Assembly (NCBI RefSeq): GCF_001042655.1 | Contig: NZ_AP012332.1 | Span: forward strand, 868,001 to 932,000 | Direction: 5' to 3' | DNA length: 64,000 bases | DNA from: Gardnerella vaginalis ATCC 14018 = JCM 11026 | GTDB taxonomy: Bacteria; Actinomycetota; Actinomycetes; Actinomycetales; Bifidobacteriaceae | Part shown: positions 40,903 to 51,089 of the stretch, piece by piece | Numbering within the stretch: the first letter of the stretch is position 1 | Layout: each line of letters begins with the position of its first letter | Position numbers and translations under genes: made by a program | Notes under the pieces: generated by a model | Database searches by the model: none | What the model saw: only the letters and a program-made list of their open reading frames with translations | Told to the model about the DNA's origin: nothing

Positions 40903-41319
40903 TCAGTTTTCTTTGACTTCACCAGTTTCGCTGGATTCTTGAATCTGCTCAGTTTCGCTCGATTCTTGAGATTCATCTTTATCAGATGCATCAACATCTT
41001 CCGAGTTATCAGCTTCATCGTCTTTGTCATAGCTGTTGAAATCTACACGAACATAAACTCTATTCACAGCTCTGAAAGACACTCGAAGTAAACTACCTTC
41101 TGAATCTAGAACAATCTCTTCGTGATCAGAATCAACTACGACGACCTTACCGATAATTCCACCAATTGTTATAACTTCAACGCCTGGTTTCAAAGAATCA
41201 TGGAAGGACTTCAACTCATTTTGACGCTTTTTCATATTACGAGATTGGAACCACATGATACCAACCATGGCAATCACGAGTACAATAAGCATGCCATACT
41301 GGCTAACAAATTGGGGCAC
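40903..41319 (-). CDS. yajC: Preprotein translocase accessory protein YajC
   Basis: Single-pass membrane partner of SecDF. One hydrophobic helix (GMLIVLVIAMVGIMWF) is followed by NMKKRQNELKSF, the conserved GVEVITIGGIIGKVV strand, and an acidic Ser/Glu/Asp-rich tail. The GTG at 41319 with AAGGAG 5 bases upstream is the start; the longer frame to 41373 has no ribosome site. Lies between ruvB and apt; the secD and secF partners are not in this window. Confidence 0.88.
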   Translation of the reverse strand: MPQFVSQYGMLIVLVIAMVGIMWFQSRNMKKRQNELKSFHDSLKPGVEVITIGGIIGKVVVVDSDHEEIVLDSEGSLLRVSFRAVNRVYVRVDFNSYDKDDEADNSEDVDASDKDESQESSETEQIQESSETGEVKEN

Positions 41320-41387
41320 AATAAACTCCTTATGTATCCAACCCTGAGACGGACAAAACACCGCCCAAAACACTTATTTTATGTTAT

Positions 41388-42449
41388 CTATCTGACATTA
41401 TCAGGCGCTTTAAGACCTAAGTGTTGCCAAGCTTTTTCAGTGGAAACACGACCTTTAGGAGTCCTAATAAGAAACCCTTCACGCACTAAATACGGCTCAC
41501 AAACGGTTTCTACAGTTTCTGCCTCTTCTCCAACCATTGCAGCCAAATTATTAAGCCCAACTGGACCACCATTAAAATGATTCACAATAGCTTTCAAAAC
41601 CGCAATATCTAGACGGTCAAGACCTTGAGTATCAATCTGATACAACGATAAGGCTTCTATTACAGACTCGCGATTTACATCTTTAAGATTATGCACAACT
41701 GCCCAATCACGTACGCGTCTTAACAGTCGATTTGCGATTCTAGGAGTTCCTCTGGAACGAATAGCAAGTTCTTTAGCTGCTTGATCAACAAGATGAACAC
41801 CAAGAAGAACAGATGAACGTTCAATCAGTTTTTCCAACTCATCGTGAGGATAAAAATCCAAGTGAGCCGTAAAACCAAAACGTGCTCTAAGCGGAGAAGG
41901 AAGCATACCTTCGCGCGTAGTAGCACCAACCACAGTAAAATGCGGCAATGTAAGAGGTATAGAAGACGCCCCTGGTCCTTTGCCAACCATAACATCAACT
42001 CGGAAATCTTCCATAGCTATATAAAGCAACTCTTCTGCAGCTCGAGGCAAACGATGAATCTCATCAATAAACAGTACTTCACCAGTATCAAGAGAACTCA
42101 AAATTGATGCTAAATCACCAGCATGTTGAATAGCAGGACCAGACGTAACTCTAATAGATACGCCTAACTCATTAGCAACAATCATTGCTAATGTTGTTTT
42201 TCCAAGCCCAGGAGGACCTGCAAGCAACATGTGATCTGGAGGAACATCACGCAATCTTGCAGCATCCAAAAAAAGTTGTAACTGCGCCTTTAAAAGAGGC
42301 TGTCCAATAAATCCATCTAGAGCATGAGGTCTTAATTCTTCATCGCTAATCTGTTCATTTCCTATAGGAGATGATGAAACAATTCTTAATGAATCTTCGG
42401 ATACGCCAGTATTTAAAGCTTGTACGTCGATTCCTTCATCCAAACTCAT
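41388..42449 (-). CDS. ruvB: Holliday junction helicase motor RuvB
   Basis: AAA+ ring ATPase that drives branch migration of Holliday junctions with RuvA. Walker [12 protein letters not shown], Walker [10 protein letters not shown], sensor 1 GATTREGML, arginine finger in LRARFG, and a C-terminal winged helix. At 353 residues the length is normal. AGGTGA, formed by the end of ruvA, serves as its ribosome site, so it is coupled to ruvA. Confidence 0.96.
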   Translation of the reverse strand: MSLDEGIDVQALNTGVSEDSLRIVSSSPIGNEQISDEELRPHALDGFIGQPLLKAQLQLFLDAARLRDVPPDHMLLAGPPGLGKTTLAMIVANELGVSIRVTSGPAIQHAGDLASILSSLDTGEVLFIDEIHRLPRAAEELLYIAMEDFRVDVMVGKGPGASSIPLTLPHFTVVGATTREGMLPSPLRARFGFTAHLDFYPHDELEKLIERSSVLLGVHLVDQAAKELAIRSRGTPRIANRLLRRVRDWAVVHNLKDVNRESVIEALSLYQIDTQGLDRLDIAVLKAIVNHFNGGPVGLNNLAAMVGEEAETVETVCEPYLVREGFLIRTPKGRVSTEKAWQHLGLKAPDNVR

Positions 42450-42455
42450 GAATCA

Positions 42456-43094
42456 TCACCTGCCTCTATCTAACGCTGCCAATGCCATACGCAAAACATT
42501 AGGCATATCTGAATCACTGATTGGCAGAGCAATTTTTTCACTATTACACACGTTTTCAACCGCTCTTTGAGCATCTGACTGCTTCCACCCTAAAGACATA
42601 AGTCCATCGACAACCTTGCTGATGCCAGATTCATCAAATTCCTTTTTATAAGATTTTGAATCTTTAGAAGTATCATCTTCATTTAATTGAGATACGTCAA
42701 TAGAACCTTTAAGTTCAAGAACAATTTTTTGAGCACCCTTTTTACCTAATCCTGGAGCAGAAGACAATGCGGTGATATCGCCATCTGCAATAGCCTGCAA
42801 TAAACGATTCACATTTAAAGTGGAAAGTAAAGAAAGAGCAACTTTAGGACCAACACCACTAACTTTCTGCTGAATTTGAAGAAAAATACGCTTGGCAGGC
42901 ATACTCGTAAAACCATACAAAGTAACAGCATCTTGACTTACTTGTAAAGACGTATAAACCTTAACATCTTGACCTTCATGCAGCGCAGCCAAATCAGACG
43001 ATGGCATATAAACTTCATAGCCAACACCACTAACACAGATAAGCGCACATCGAGAATCAACTGATTCAATAACGCCGTTAAGCATACCAATCAT
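42456..43094 (-). CDS. ruvA: Holliday junction binding protein RuvA
   Basis: Binds the four-way junction and loads RuvB. N-terminal OB fold (MIGMLNGVIESV...), central tandem helix-hairpin-helix (SGVGPKVALSLLS, APGLGKKGAQKIVLELKG), and a C-terminal domain III contacting RuvB. AAAGGTGA is 6 bases before the ATG. A palindromic SOS-type box lies 23 bases upstream, between ruvC and ruvA. Confidence 0.95.
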   Translation of the reverse strand: MIGMLNGVIESVDSRCALICVSGVGYEVYMPSSDLAALHEGQDVKVYTSLQVSQDAVTLYGFTSMPAKRIFLQIQQKVSGVGPKVALSLLSTLNVNRLLQAIADGDITALSSAPGLGKKGAQKIVLELKGSIDVSQLNEDDTSKDSKSYKKEFDESGISKVVDGLMSLGWKQSDAQRAVENVCNSEKIALPISDSDMPNVLRMALAALDRGR

Positions 43095-43116
43095 CAGCGC
43101 TCACCTTTCTAGATAA

Positions 43117-43134
43117 ATAGAACATCTGTTCTAT
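43117..43134 (-). promoter_or_regulatory. Candidate SOS (LexA) box before ruvAB
   Basis: An 18-base perfect palindrome ATAGAACATCTGTTCTAT containing GAAC-N4-GTTC. Its place after the ruvC stop codon and before ruvA suggests a damage-inducible internal promoter for ruvA-ruvB. Confidence 0.65.
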
Positions 43135-43142
43135 AAAACATA

Positions 43143-43724
43143 CTACATGTCACGTCCGACAGAAGAATGTCTGCTAGCAGAACGCAAAGAAGCAGCCCAC
43201 TTTCGTTGAGCCTCAGTTAAATGCTGCTCTCGCTCTCCTCCTTGCAAAGCCCCTGCTGGGCGAAGCGCGTGACAAATCGCTTGAGCCAAGGCATCAGCTG
43301 CATCTGCAGGAGTCGGTAAAACATTAAGATTTAAAAGACGCGCAACCATGCGCTCTACCTGAGTTTTATCCGCCTTTCCATTTCCAGCAACAGCGAGTTT
43401 AACCTCTGTAGGAGTATGCAAAGCTACAGGAATACTTCTCTGAGCAGCAGCCAACATTGCAACACCTGCAACTTGAGCAGTACCAAGAACAGTGTTTCGA
43501 TTTTCTTGAGCAAAAACACGCTCAATCGAAATAGTATCTGGCGAAAACCTTTCGATTTTCTCCACCAGTCCATTGTAAATTTCGAGCAATCTTAAATCTT
43601 GAGAAGTCTTAGGATCACTTCTTAATACATCGACGTGAATAAAAGAAAGCCGACGAGAAACGCCGGCTTCAATCACGCCGACCCCGCAGCGAGTAAGCCC
43701 GGGATCAACGCCCAAAATCATCAT
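43143..43724 (-). CDS. ruvC: Holliday junction resolvase RuvC
   Basis: Metal-dependent endonuclease that cuts Holliday junctions. The catalytic Asp is in [12 protein letters not shown]; the second acidic site is ISIERVF, and [12 protein letters not shown] holds the last pair. The 193-residue length fits. It follows yebC by a few bases and precedes the ruvAB SOS box. Confidence 0.95.
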   Translation of the reverse strand: MMILGVDPGLTRCGVGVIEAGVSRRLSFIHVDVLRSDPKTSQDLRLLEIYNGLVEKIERFSPDTISIERVFAQENRNTVLGTAQVAGVAMLAAAQRSIPVALHTPTEVKLAVAGNGKADKTQVERMVARLLNLNVLPTPADAADALAQAICHALRPAGALQGGEREQHLTEAQRKWAASLRSASRHSSVGRDM

Positions 43725-43730
43725 AGGAAA

Positions 43731-44489
43731 CTATTCTGCTTCCTCAAGCTGAGCCATAACCTCATCTGAAGCAGTCCAGTTGCTGTAAATATTCTGAACA
43801 TCGTCCAAATCGTCGAGATTGTCAATCAAACGAGACACTTTCTGAGCATCTTCAAAGCTCAATTCAACCTCATTGTTTGGATGCATAACGATTTCTGCGG
43901 AATCATAGTCGAAACCAGCATCTTGCAAAGCCTTACGAACAGTTACCAAATCGCTAGAATCAGTGTATACGGAATACACATCACCGTCGTCAGCAACATC
44001 TTCAGCGCCAGCTTCTGCAGCAATATCAAAAAGCTTGCTATAGTCAACGCCTTCGCTAGGAACCTCAATCAAGCCCTTACGCTCAAAGTTGAAGCTAACA
44101 GAACCGCTTGTAGCCAAAGAACCATTGCCCTTTGTAAGAGTGGAGCGAACGTCTGCTGCAGCGCGGTTGCGATTATCAGTAAGGCACTCAATAATCAATC
44201 CAACACCTGCTGGAGCATAGCCTTCGTAAACAATCTCTTCGTAGTTTGCGCCGCCTGCTTCTTCACCAGAACCACGCTTAACAGCGCGCTTAATATTATC
44301 TGCTGGCATAGAAGCTTTTTTAGCCTTAACGATTGCATCGTACAAAGTTGGGTTACCATCAGGGTCTCCACCACCAAGACGAGCAGCGATTTCAATATTC
44401 TTAATAAGCTTGGCGAAAAGCTTGCCGCGCTTAGCGTCAATAGCGGCTTTCTTATGCTTTGTGGTCGCCCACTTGGAATGACCTGACAT
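43731..44489 (-). CDS. yebC: YebC/PmpR-family protein
   Basis: A 252-residue protein of the TACO1/YebC family, whose members act as transcriptional regulators or help ribosomes through proline stretches. [15 protein letters not shown] and GRGGDP-like region ([15 protein letters not shown]) are diagnostic, along with [21 protein letters not shown] signature. GGAGT precedes the ATG. The yebC-ruvC-ruvA-ruvB order is the standard actinobacterial arrangement. Confidence 0.93.
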   Translation of the reverse strand: MSGHSKWATTKHKKAAIDAKRGKLFAKLIKNIEIAARLGGGDPDGNPTLYDAIVKAKKASMPADNIKRAVKRGSGEEAGGANYEEIVYEGYAPAGVGLIIECLTDNRNRAAADVRSTLTKGNGSLATSGSVSFNFERKGLIEVPSEGVDYSKLFDIAAEAGAEDVADDGDVYSVYTDSSDLVTVRKALQDAGFDYDSAEIVMHPNNEVELSFEDAQKVSRLIDNLDDLDDVQNIYSNWTASDEVMAQLEEAE

Positions 44490-44554
44490 GATACTCCTAA
44501 AAAGTGTACGGTTACGTAAACGTGATGATTTTAATGCTCTTTAGCGACAAATCG

Positions 44555-45217
44555 TCATGCGCTAGTATTTTTAAGCAAATTTTTAACTTCAAAAATCCTC
44601 TGTATAACGGTTATGATACCACCAATACAAAGGATAAACATGGCTAAACTAAGCCATAAAAGCCAGTCAGTTAATCCACTTAATCCCATTGAAATCAATA
44701 TAATAGCCACTCTGTCTGCTCTAGTAATCAAACCTTTTTTAGCTTCCACCCCAACGGACTCACCTCTTGCTCTAGCATATGACGTTACAAAAGCAGCCAT
44801 AATTGCTATTAGCGAACAAAGCAATCCGCAATATTTTATAAAACCATTAACATATTCTGGCAAATATAAACATATGTTGATATTTTTAGCACGATATAAG
44901 CAAATACAAACACACAAAAATAGAGACCAATCAGCGATTCTATCTAAAGTAGAATCCAAAAACGCACCAAATTTCGTTCCACCATTTTGATTAGTTAAAG
45001 CAGCGACTGAACCATCCAAAGCATCTGCAAGGACAAAAATCGTAAGCAAAATTGTACCGAATAAAAGCCAGCCAGTCATAGAAACAAAAATTGAGGTTAC
45101 TACAACAGCCAAAGTACCGAAAACAGTAATGCCATTTGCTGTACAGCCAAATTTTACAAGCAGCTTAGCAATAGGCGCAATAACACGCTTGAATCCACCT
45201 CTTAAAGATTCCAACAT
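44555..45217 (-). CDS. CDP-alcohol phosphatidyltransferase with altered active-site motif
   Basis: A 220-residue membrane enzyme with about six hydrophobic segments that joins a CDP-activated lipid to an alcohol. The motif reads DALDGSVAALTNQNGGTKFG, then AFLDSTLDR. Compared with the family pattern D-x2-DG-x2-AR-x8-G-x3-D-x3-D, the Arg is replaced by Ala and two residues are added before the Gly, while all four Asp are kept. FGAFLDSTLDR is like phosphatidylinositol-phosphate synthases of actinobacteria, and the position next to yebC-ruv matches mycobacterial pgsA1. I infer a PIP synthase-like enzyme; substrate unproven. Confidence 0.7.
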   Translation of the reverse strand: MLESLRGGFKRVIAPIAKLLVKFGCTANGITVFGTLAVVVTSIFVSMTGWLLFGTILLTIFVLADALDGSVAALTNQNGGTKFGAFLDSTLDRIADWSLFLCVCICLYRAKNINICLYLPEYVNGFIKYCGLLCSLIAIMAAFVTSYARARGESVGVEAKKGLITRADRVAIILISMGLSGLTDWLLWLSLAMFILCIGGIITVIQRIFEVKNLLKNTSA

Positions 45218-45291
45218 ATCTAATAAAACGCCTTCCTAGATTAAACAAGCTACTCATACACACACTATCAACAAACTATGTTAATAAAAAA

Positions 45292-45313
45292 CGCCGCTTA
45301 AAATTAAGCGGCG
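45292..45313 (-). terminator. Terminator of tRNA-Gln
   Basis: CGCCGCTTAA (45292-45301) and its complement (45304-45313) form a 10-bp stem with a 2-base nominal loop, followed on the minus strand by six T residues, 10 bases after the tRNA end. Confidence 0.88.
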
Positions 45314-45323
45314 CAATTTCTAG

Positions 45324-45394
45324 CTCCCTCACCTGGATTCGAACCAAGACAAAGGGTTCCAAAGACCCGTGTGCTGCCATTACACCATGAGGGA
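45324..45394 (-). tRNA. tRNA-Gln (anticodon TTG)
   Basis: Cloverleaf with acceptor TCCCTCA/TGAGGGA, anticodon loop CTTTGGA (anticodon TTG) and T-loop GTTCGAATC; discriminator G. The CCA end is not encoded (CTA follows), unlike tRNA-Gly and tRNA-His in this window. Confidence 0.92.
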
Positions 45395-45396
45395 AC

Positions 45397-45412
45397 GGCG
45401 GAAAAAACCGCC
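45397..45412 (-). other. Hairpin in the tRNA-Gln leader
   Basis: GGCGG and CCGCC with a 6-base T loop stand 2 bases before the mature 5' end, between the promoter and the tRNA. It may help RNase P or other leader processing. Confidence 0.5.
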
Positions 45413-45420
45413 AAGTCACT

Positions 45421-45448
45421 ATTATGCCATAACAATTGACATCGTCAA
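45421..45448 (-). promoter_or_regulatory. Promoter of tRNA-Gln
   Basis: TTGACG (plus 45443-45448) and CATAAT (45421-45426), 16 bases apart on the minus strand, with an extended -10 TGG. The inferred start is about 20 bases before the tRNA. Confidence 0.65.
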
Positions 45449-45470
45449 GTTTGGCGTGGCGAAATAGGAT

Positions 45471-46493
45471 TTATGCAAAGAAGAACCCCTTGCCATGATG
45501 CTCTGGATAAGTGTCAAACAGCTTTGCAACAGACCCATCTTCAAACACAGCTTTAATAGCACTTGCCAAAAGTGGGGCAATTGAAAGAACAGTTAACCCA
45601 TCCCAACGCTTTTCTTCTGGAATTGGAACAGTATCCGTTAACACCACTTCCCTAGCTCCGCAATTCTTTAAACGTTCAACTGCAGGACCAGAAAGCACTC
45701 CGTGAGTTGCAACAACCGTAACAGACTTTGCACCAGCGTCCTTAAGAACATTACAAGCGCCTGCAATTGTTCCAGCAGTGTCAATTAAATCATCAACCAT
45801 AACACAATCACGCCCAGCAACATCACCAACAACACGATTTGCTACAGCCTGATTTGGACGAGTAATATCTCTAGTCTTATGAACAAAAGCCAATGGACCT
45901 CCGCCTAAACGTTGCGCCCACTGTTCTGCAACTCGGATTCGACCTGCGTCTGGCGAAACAACGGTAACGTTTCCTAAATCTTCGCTGAAACGATCTCGAA
46001 CGTAATCAACCAGCACTGGCATAGCAATCAAATGGTCTACAGGACCATCGAAGAATCCTTGCGATTGTGCCGCATGCAAGTCAACGCTCATGATTCGATC
46101 TGCGCCTGCTGTTTTAAGCAAATCAAACATCAAGCGGCAAGAAATAGGCTCACGACCGCGATGCTTTTTATCTTGTCTAGAATATCCAAGCAACGGGCAC
46201 ACAGCGGTAATAGAACGAGCAGACGCGCGCTTTAATGCGTCGATCATAATTAACTGTTCCATAATGGACTTGTTAACAGGGTCACTATGACTTTGCAACA
46301 CAAACACGTCTGTTCCTCGCACAGACTGAGTGTAACGAACATACATCTCGCCATTGGCAAAATCATATGCTGTTGTTTCCAATACTTCTATACCAAGCTG
46401 ATTTGCAACATCTCGAGCAAGCTTCGGATGCGCGCGACCAGTTACGAGAACAAGGTTTTTATCTGGCTTTCCTTCAAGGACGATGCTCACCAT
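45471..46493 (-). CDS. prs: Ribose-phosphate pyrophosphokinase
   Basis: Makes PRPP from ribose 5-phosphate and ATP, feeding purine, pyrimidine, histidine and NAD synthesis. Signature DLHAAQSQGFFDGPVDHL is present, with the PRPP loop CVMVDDLIDTAGT. Started at the ATG at 46493 (GGAG just upstream); the longer frame to 46526 adds 11 unrelated residues. Lies between tRNA-Gln and nadD. Confidence 0.94.
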   Translation of the reverse strand: MVSIVLEGKPDKNLVLVTGRAHPKLARDVANQLGIEVLETTAYDFANGEMYVRYTQSVRGTDVFVLQSHSDPVNKSIMEQLIMIDALKRASARSITAVCPLLGYSRQDKKHRGREPISCRLMFDLLKTAGADRIMSVDLHAAQSQGFFDGPVDHLIAMPVLVDYVRDRFSEDLGNVTVVSPDAGRIRVAEQWAQRLGGGPLAFVHKTRDITRPNQAVANRVVGDVAGRDCVMVDDLIDTAGTIAGACNVLKDAGAKSVTVVATHGVLSGPAVERLKNCGAREVVLTDTVPIPEEKRWDGLTVLSIAPLLASAIKAVFEDGSVAKLFDTYPEHHGKGFFFA

Positions 46494-46619
46494 ATCTCCA
46501 AACGCTAGTTCACTAACAGCCCACAAAAAACGGACTGTGATTAATACTATCTATTTGCGCAGACTATAATCATTAAGCCGTTTCATACACAACAAATCAT
46601 TGCAAAAGATTCCAAATAA

Positions 46620-47456
46620 TCACAAATCGCGTCTGTATAAACCATGCTTAACAATGTATTGAACAACTCCATCTGGAACCAAATACCATACAGGCTCCCC
46701 GTGCTCAGCTCGCTTACGAACATCAGTAGAAGAAATTGCTAGTGCTGGGATTTCCAAAATGTCAACTGGGAAACGATGACTGTGACAATTAATCATATCG
46801 TCACAAGAATCCGCTGAATACACATGAGCCTCAATTTGAGTAAACTTTTCTGGACTAGAATACCCAGGACGAGTAACAGCCACAAATCTAGCCAAATTCC
46901 ACAGTTCTCTAGCATCTTTCCATTGCATAATCTCCGCAATAGCATCCGCGCCTGTAATAAAGAAAAGTTCAGCATCTGGATGCTGAGATCGAATATCGCG
47001 AAGCGTATCAATTGTATAAGTAACACCTGGTCTATCAATATCCACTCTGGAAACTGTGAACTTGGGATTAGAAGCAGTTGCAATCACAGTCATCAAATAT
47101 CGATCTTCTGCGTTAGTAACCTTCTTATCAAGTTTAAAAACAGGCTTTCCTGTAGGAACAAATATGACTTCGTCTAAATCATAAACCCACGCAACTTCAG
47201 AAGCTGCTACCAAGTGACCGTTGTGAATAGGGTCAAAAGTGCCGCCCATGATCCCTATTCGTTGGCGCTGATGAACATTACCTCTAGCAGATTGACGGTG
47301 TTTAGCAACGCCTGCCACAACAGGCGGCGCAGCCTCAGTGCCATTAAAAGACCCTTGGAACAAGTCAGACATTCTGCGCTCTTCAGAAAAATCTTTTACT
47401 TCTGACTTAAGACTATTTTGGGAATCAACTTTAGAGTTGTTTAGATTATTTTGCAT
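46620..47456 (-). CDS. nadD: Nicotinate-nucleotide adenylyltransferase
   Basis: Forms NaAD from nicotinate mononucleotide and ATP in NAD synthesis. The nucleotidyltransferase motif [12 protein letters not shown] (about residue 71) and the C-terminal [10 protein letters not shown] are clear. The first 65 residues are a poorly conserved polar extension; an internal ATG at 47372 is an alternative start. Typical NadD proteins are about 200 residues. It lies just downstream of an unknown gene and proA. Confidence 0.9.
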   Translation of the reverse strand: MQNNLNNSKVDSQNSLKSEVKDFSEERRMSDLFQGSFNGTEAAPPVVAGVAKHRQSARGNVHQRQRIGIMGGTFDPIHNGHLVAASEVAWVYDLDEVIFVPTGKPVFKLDKKVTNAEDRYLMTVIATASNPKFTVSRVDIDRPGVTYTIDTLRDIRSQHPDAELFFITGADAIAEIMQWKDARELWNLARFVAVTRPGYSSPEKFTQIEAHVYSADSCDDMINCHSHRFPVDILEIPALAISSTDVRKRAEHGEPVWYLVPDGVVQYIVKHGLYRRDL

Positions 47457-47505
47457 TAATTCATTTCCACATTTTGTTCAAAATACACAAAATCAAGCAT
47501 CATGA

Positions 47506-48081
47506 TTATTTTGCACCATCAAGCAAATCAGCAGCATCATCTGCCTTAGCTTCACCGATAACACTAGAGGCAACGTTCGCCTTATCAGGATTAATATTGC
47601 CCATTTCTTCATTCCACTCATCTTGAACAACCCGTTTAATCTCCTCAAATGTTGGAAGAGGAAAATCAGGCTGGAAAATACTTCTAATCTTTGCAACAGA
47701 TTCTGTAATCTTAATAAGAATATCTGCCATATTATCTACTTCACCACAACGCTCAAGATTACTGAATTGAGATATATTATCTTCCATTTTTCTCAAATTC
47801 TTATTAATCTCATCTAAAGCAGCATTATCCTGAGGCTTGAAAACAGTACGATTATCCCTATCTGGCCAACCCATTAATATTGCATCAGCATATTCAAGAG
47901 AAGATCTTTGAGATGCAGACGCAATACCATCTTCAATTTGCACTAAAAACACATAGCGAACTATGGATAAACGCTCAGCGGAAATATCTAAAGCATCTAA
48001 AACATTAAAATCAGACACACCATATGATTCGCTTTTCGCGTATAGATTATCTGATTTAGTTGATTCCTGCGTATTTGGCAT
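47506..48081 (-). CDS. Hypothetical soluble protein between proA and nadD
   Basis: About 191 residues with acidic, Asp/Glu/Asn-rich composition, no signal peptide and no membrane segment. Central part has LSIVRYVFLVQIEDGI and GWPDRDNRTVF; C-terminus is Ala/Asp-rich. AAGG lies 8 bases before the ATG at 48081. I do not recognise a domain. It probably belongs to one transcript with proA and nadD. Confidence 0.55.
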   Translation of the reverse strand: MPNTQESTKSDNLYAKSESYGVSDFNVLDALDISAERLSIVRYVFLVQIEDGIASASQRSSLEYADAILMGWPDRDNRTVFKPQDNAALDEINKNLRKMEDNISQFSNLERCGEVDNMADILIKITESVAKIRSIFQPDFPLPTFEEIKRVVQDEWNEEMGNINPDKANVASSVIGEAKADDAADLLDGAK

Positions 48082-48130
48082 ACTCATAACCTTACTCTTA
48101 ATACCTTATTATCTGTCACAATTTATAACA

Positions 48131-49489
48131 TCAAGCTCTTATTTGACCATCTCCATAACCAATCCACTTTGTGGTTGTCATTTCTCTCAAACCCATCGGA
48201 CCCCTGGCATGTAATTTTTGAGTGGAAATGCCAAGCTCAGCTCCAAAACCAAATTCGCCGCCATCCGTAAATCTTGTTGAAGCATTTACCATAACAACAG
48301 CTGAGTCTACAGATGACACAAAATTATTGATTGTTAAATAATCTTCAGCAATAATCGTCTCAGTATGCCCCGTTGAATACTTTGTAATATGATTCGCAGC
48401 ATCCTCAACATCTTTTACAATCTTTACTCCTATTTGCAAAGACAAATATTCACGATTCCAATCATCATCATTTGCATGTTCTAACTGCAAACCATTGATA
48501 TTTGAATCGAATAGAATATTGTAGGATTTTTCATCAGCATGAATCAAAACATTATGTTTAGCTAACTCGCTTGCAATTCTTGGCAGAAAATCTTTAGCAA
48601 TATCTTGATTTACAAGCAATTTTTCTGCAGCATTACAAACTCCAACTCTTTGAGTTTTTGCATTTACAATAATTTGTATCGCTTTTTCAAAATCTGCTGT
48701 TTTATCCACGTAAATATGAACATTTCCAGCTCCAGTTTCTATAACTGGAACTGTTGACTCTTTAACAACTGCAGCGATTAGATTTGCGCTTCCCCTAGGA
48801 ACAAGAACATCAATATGACCATGAGCATGCATCATTGACGTTGCTCCACTTCTTCCAAGATCATCAACAGATTCTATAAGATTTCCACTTACACCAAAAT
48901 CTTTTAAGACTTGCTTGATTACAGAAATTGTCGCATAGTTCGTGCGCTCAGCTGCACTACCGCCTCTTAAAATTACAGCATTTGAAGATTTTATGCACAA
49001 AGATGCAACGTCAACAGTCACATTTGGTCTAGCTTCGTAAATAATTCCCATTACGCCTATTGGCACTCTTACTTGAGAAAGCCTAAGACCATTTTCTAGC
49101 GTGTATCCACGAACAACTTCTCCAACAGGATCTTGCAATTGCGCTATTTTTCTAATACTTTTTGCAGACTGAACTATTCTTTCTTCATCAAATTTAAGTC
49201 TGTCTAGTTTTCCAGCATCCATACCATTTTTTTGAGCTTTTTCTAAGTCTTGCTTATTTGCTTTTTCAATAAATTCTGCATTATTTTCAATAGAATCAGC
49301 AATAGCATTTAGAAGATTATTTTTAAAATTGGTATTAGCTTTAGCAAATTCACGCTGTGCTATTCGCGAAGCATCCGCTCTAGAAAAAACAATAGAATCT
49401 ATAGAGTCCCCATAATCTTTAGACATATTGCTTTGTGCATTACTATGCGTTTCATCTAACTTTGTATCAAGATTAATCATATTGAACAT
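48131..49489 (-). CDS. proA: Gamma-glutamyl phosphate reductase
   Basis: Reduces glutamyl 5-phosphate to the semialdehyde, second step of proline synthesis. ALDH fold with catalytic Cys in [13 protein letters not shown], plus [16 protein letters not shown] and the C-terminal GRGAELGIS-like block ([19 protein letters not shown]). Started at an ATG at 49489 (or 49480); the longer frame to 49597 would overlap thrC by its first codons. N-terminal 30 residues are poorly conserved. Divergent from thrC. proB is not in this window. Confidence 0.9.
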   Translation of the reverse strand: MFNMINLDTKLDETHSNAQSNMSKDYGDSIDSIVFSRADASRIAQREFAKANTNFKNNLLNAIADSIENNAEFIEKANKQDLEKAQKNGMDAGKLDRLKFDEERIVQSAKSIRKIAQLQDPVGEVVRGYTLENGLRLSQVRVPIGVMGIIYEARPNVTVDVASLCIKSSNAVILRGGSAAERTNYATISVIKQVLKDFGVSGNLIESVDDLGRSGATSMMHAHGHIDVLVPRGSANLIAAVVKESTVPVIETGAGNVHIYVDKTADFEKAIQIIVNAKTQRVGVCNAAEKLLVNQDIAKDFLPRIASELAKHNVLIHADEKSYNILFDSNINGLQLEHANDDDWNREYLSLQIGVKIVKDVEDAANHITKYSTGHTETIIAEDYLTINNFVSSVDSAVVMVNASTRFTDGGEFGFGAELGISTQKLHARGPMGLREMTTTKWIGYGDGQIRA

Positions 49490-49561
49490 ATTAGCAATAG
49501 CAGTGCTTAGGCTCCACCTCTTCAGGTAACATGTATACCAATTAGCACAAATGGAGGAATC

Positions 49562-51079
49562 ATGGCAGAAAACACTACGAATACAGTTATGTTTCACAGC
49601 ACTAGGTCAAGCTCTAAAACCTATACCTCGAAGCAAGCTATTCGTAGAGGAATAGCAGATGATGGTGGATTATTTGTTACAGATTGCCTTGGTGAAACTC
49701 GTTACGATATTTCTAATCTTTCTGGAAAAACTTATAAACAGATTGCTAAAGATGTTCTTCAAATTCTCCTTCCAGATTTTACATCTAGCGAGCTTGATGA
49801 TTGTGTAGAGAAGGCTTATGGAAGTCAGTGGGAAGATACTGAAATTACTCCTTTAAAGGCTCTTGGCAATAATAATGACTTTGTTCTAGAGCTTTTCCAC
49901 GGTCCTACCTGTGCTTTTAAAGATGTTGCTTTGCAAATTTTGCCGCAATTCATTAGTCACACAAAAGATGTATCTGATTCTAATCAAAATGTTATGATTC
50001 TTACAGCCACTTCGGGAGATACAGGAAAAGCTGCGTTAGCTGGGTTTGCGGATGTTGAAGGCACTTCTATGGTCACTTTTTACCCAGAAGGTAAAGTAAG
50101 TAAAATTCAAGAATTGCAAATGACCACTCAAAGTGGAGATAACGTAAAAGTATGTGCTGTTAGAGGAAATTTTGACGATGCACAAAGCGGCGTTAAACAA
50201 ATATTTACTAACAATTCAATTAATGAAACAGTTGAAAACAATAATCACGCACTGCTTTCTTCTGCTAATTCGATTAATATTGGCAGACTTATTCCTCAAG
50301 TTGTTTACTACTTCTACGCTTATTCTAAACTTGTTGAGCAAGGCGTTATTGAACTTGGTGATGAAGTGGAATTTTGTGTCCCTACTGGAAATTTTGGAAA
50401 TATTCTTGCTGGATATTATGCGAAAATGCTTGGTCTTCCTGTAAAACACTTGATTGTAGCAAGCAACAGCAACAATGTTTTGTTTGACTTTTTGGTCAGT
50501 GGAACATATAACAAGATTCGACCATTTAACCAAACAATTGCACCGTCTATGGATATTCTTGTTTCTTCTAATTTAGAACGCATGCTTTACTACATGTGCG
50601 ATAAAGATACAAGACTGTTGCAAATGCTTATGAATGATTTACAACAATGGGGCGCTTTTGAAATACCAGATAATGTTCTTTCTAAAATTAGGAAACTTTT
50701 TGGTTGCGGATGGGCAAACGAGAAGCAGATTCGCGACTCTATAAAAGAATGTTGGGATAATCATAATTATGTTATAGACCCGCATACTGCTTGCGGATAC
50801 TTTGTTATGAATCATATTCCTCATGATTCTAATGTTCCGCGTGTTCTTTTGAGCACCGCAAGCCCTTACAAATTCCCGAGGGTTGTTTGCCAGTCTCTGG
50901 GATTAAACGTTCAAGACTTAGATGACTTTGGATGCATGGAGCTTCTTGAAAAGAAAACCTCTACTAAGTCGCCTAGTATGTTGAGTGAACTTAAGAATAA
51001 GACTGCTCGCTTTAATGATGTTATTAACGTCGAAGATATGCCAGATTATGTTCTTAAGTGCGCTAACGAAATTTGCTGA
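49562..51079 (+). CDS. thrC: Threonine synthase
   Basis: PLP enzyme that makes threonine from phosphohomoserine. The PLP lysine lies in [13 protein letters not shown] (about residue 120), and [13 protein letters not shown] binds the phosphate. The 505-residue length, with a domain of the yeast/enterobacterial long class, is as expected. TGGAGGAATC puts a good ribosome site 5 bases before the ATG. Convergent with recX, 10 bases apart, without a visible terminator. Confidence 0.93.
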   Translation: MAENTTNTVMFHSTRSSSKTYTSKQAIRRGIADDGGLFVTDCLGETRYDISNLSGKTYKQIAKDVLQILLPDFTSSELDDCVEKAYGSQWEDTEITPLKALGNNNDFVLELFHGPTCAFKDVALQILPQFISHTKDVSDSNQNVMILTATSGDTGKAALAGFADVEGTSMVTFYPEGKVSKIQELQMTTQSGDNVKVCAVRGNFDDAQSGVKQIFTNNSINETVENNNHALLSSANSINIGRLIPQVVYYFYAYSKLVEQGVIELGDEVEFCVPTGNFGNILAGYYAKMLGLPVKHLIVASNSNNVLFDFLVSGTYNKIRPFNQTIAPSMDILVSSNLERMLYYMCDKDTRLLQMLMNDLQQWGAFEIPDNVLSKIRKLFGCGWANEKQIRDSIKECWDNHNYVIDPHTACGYFVMNHIPHDSNVPRVLLSTASPYKFPRVVCQSLGLNVQDLDDFGCMELLEKKTSTKSPSMLSELKNKTARFNDVINVEDMPDYVLKCANEIC

Positions 51080-51089
51080 AGATTTTGGT

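Noticed and set aside
43881..44486. 201-codon open frame on the plus strand inside yebC
   Set aside because: Antisense shadow of yebC; no family resemblance.
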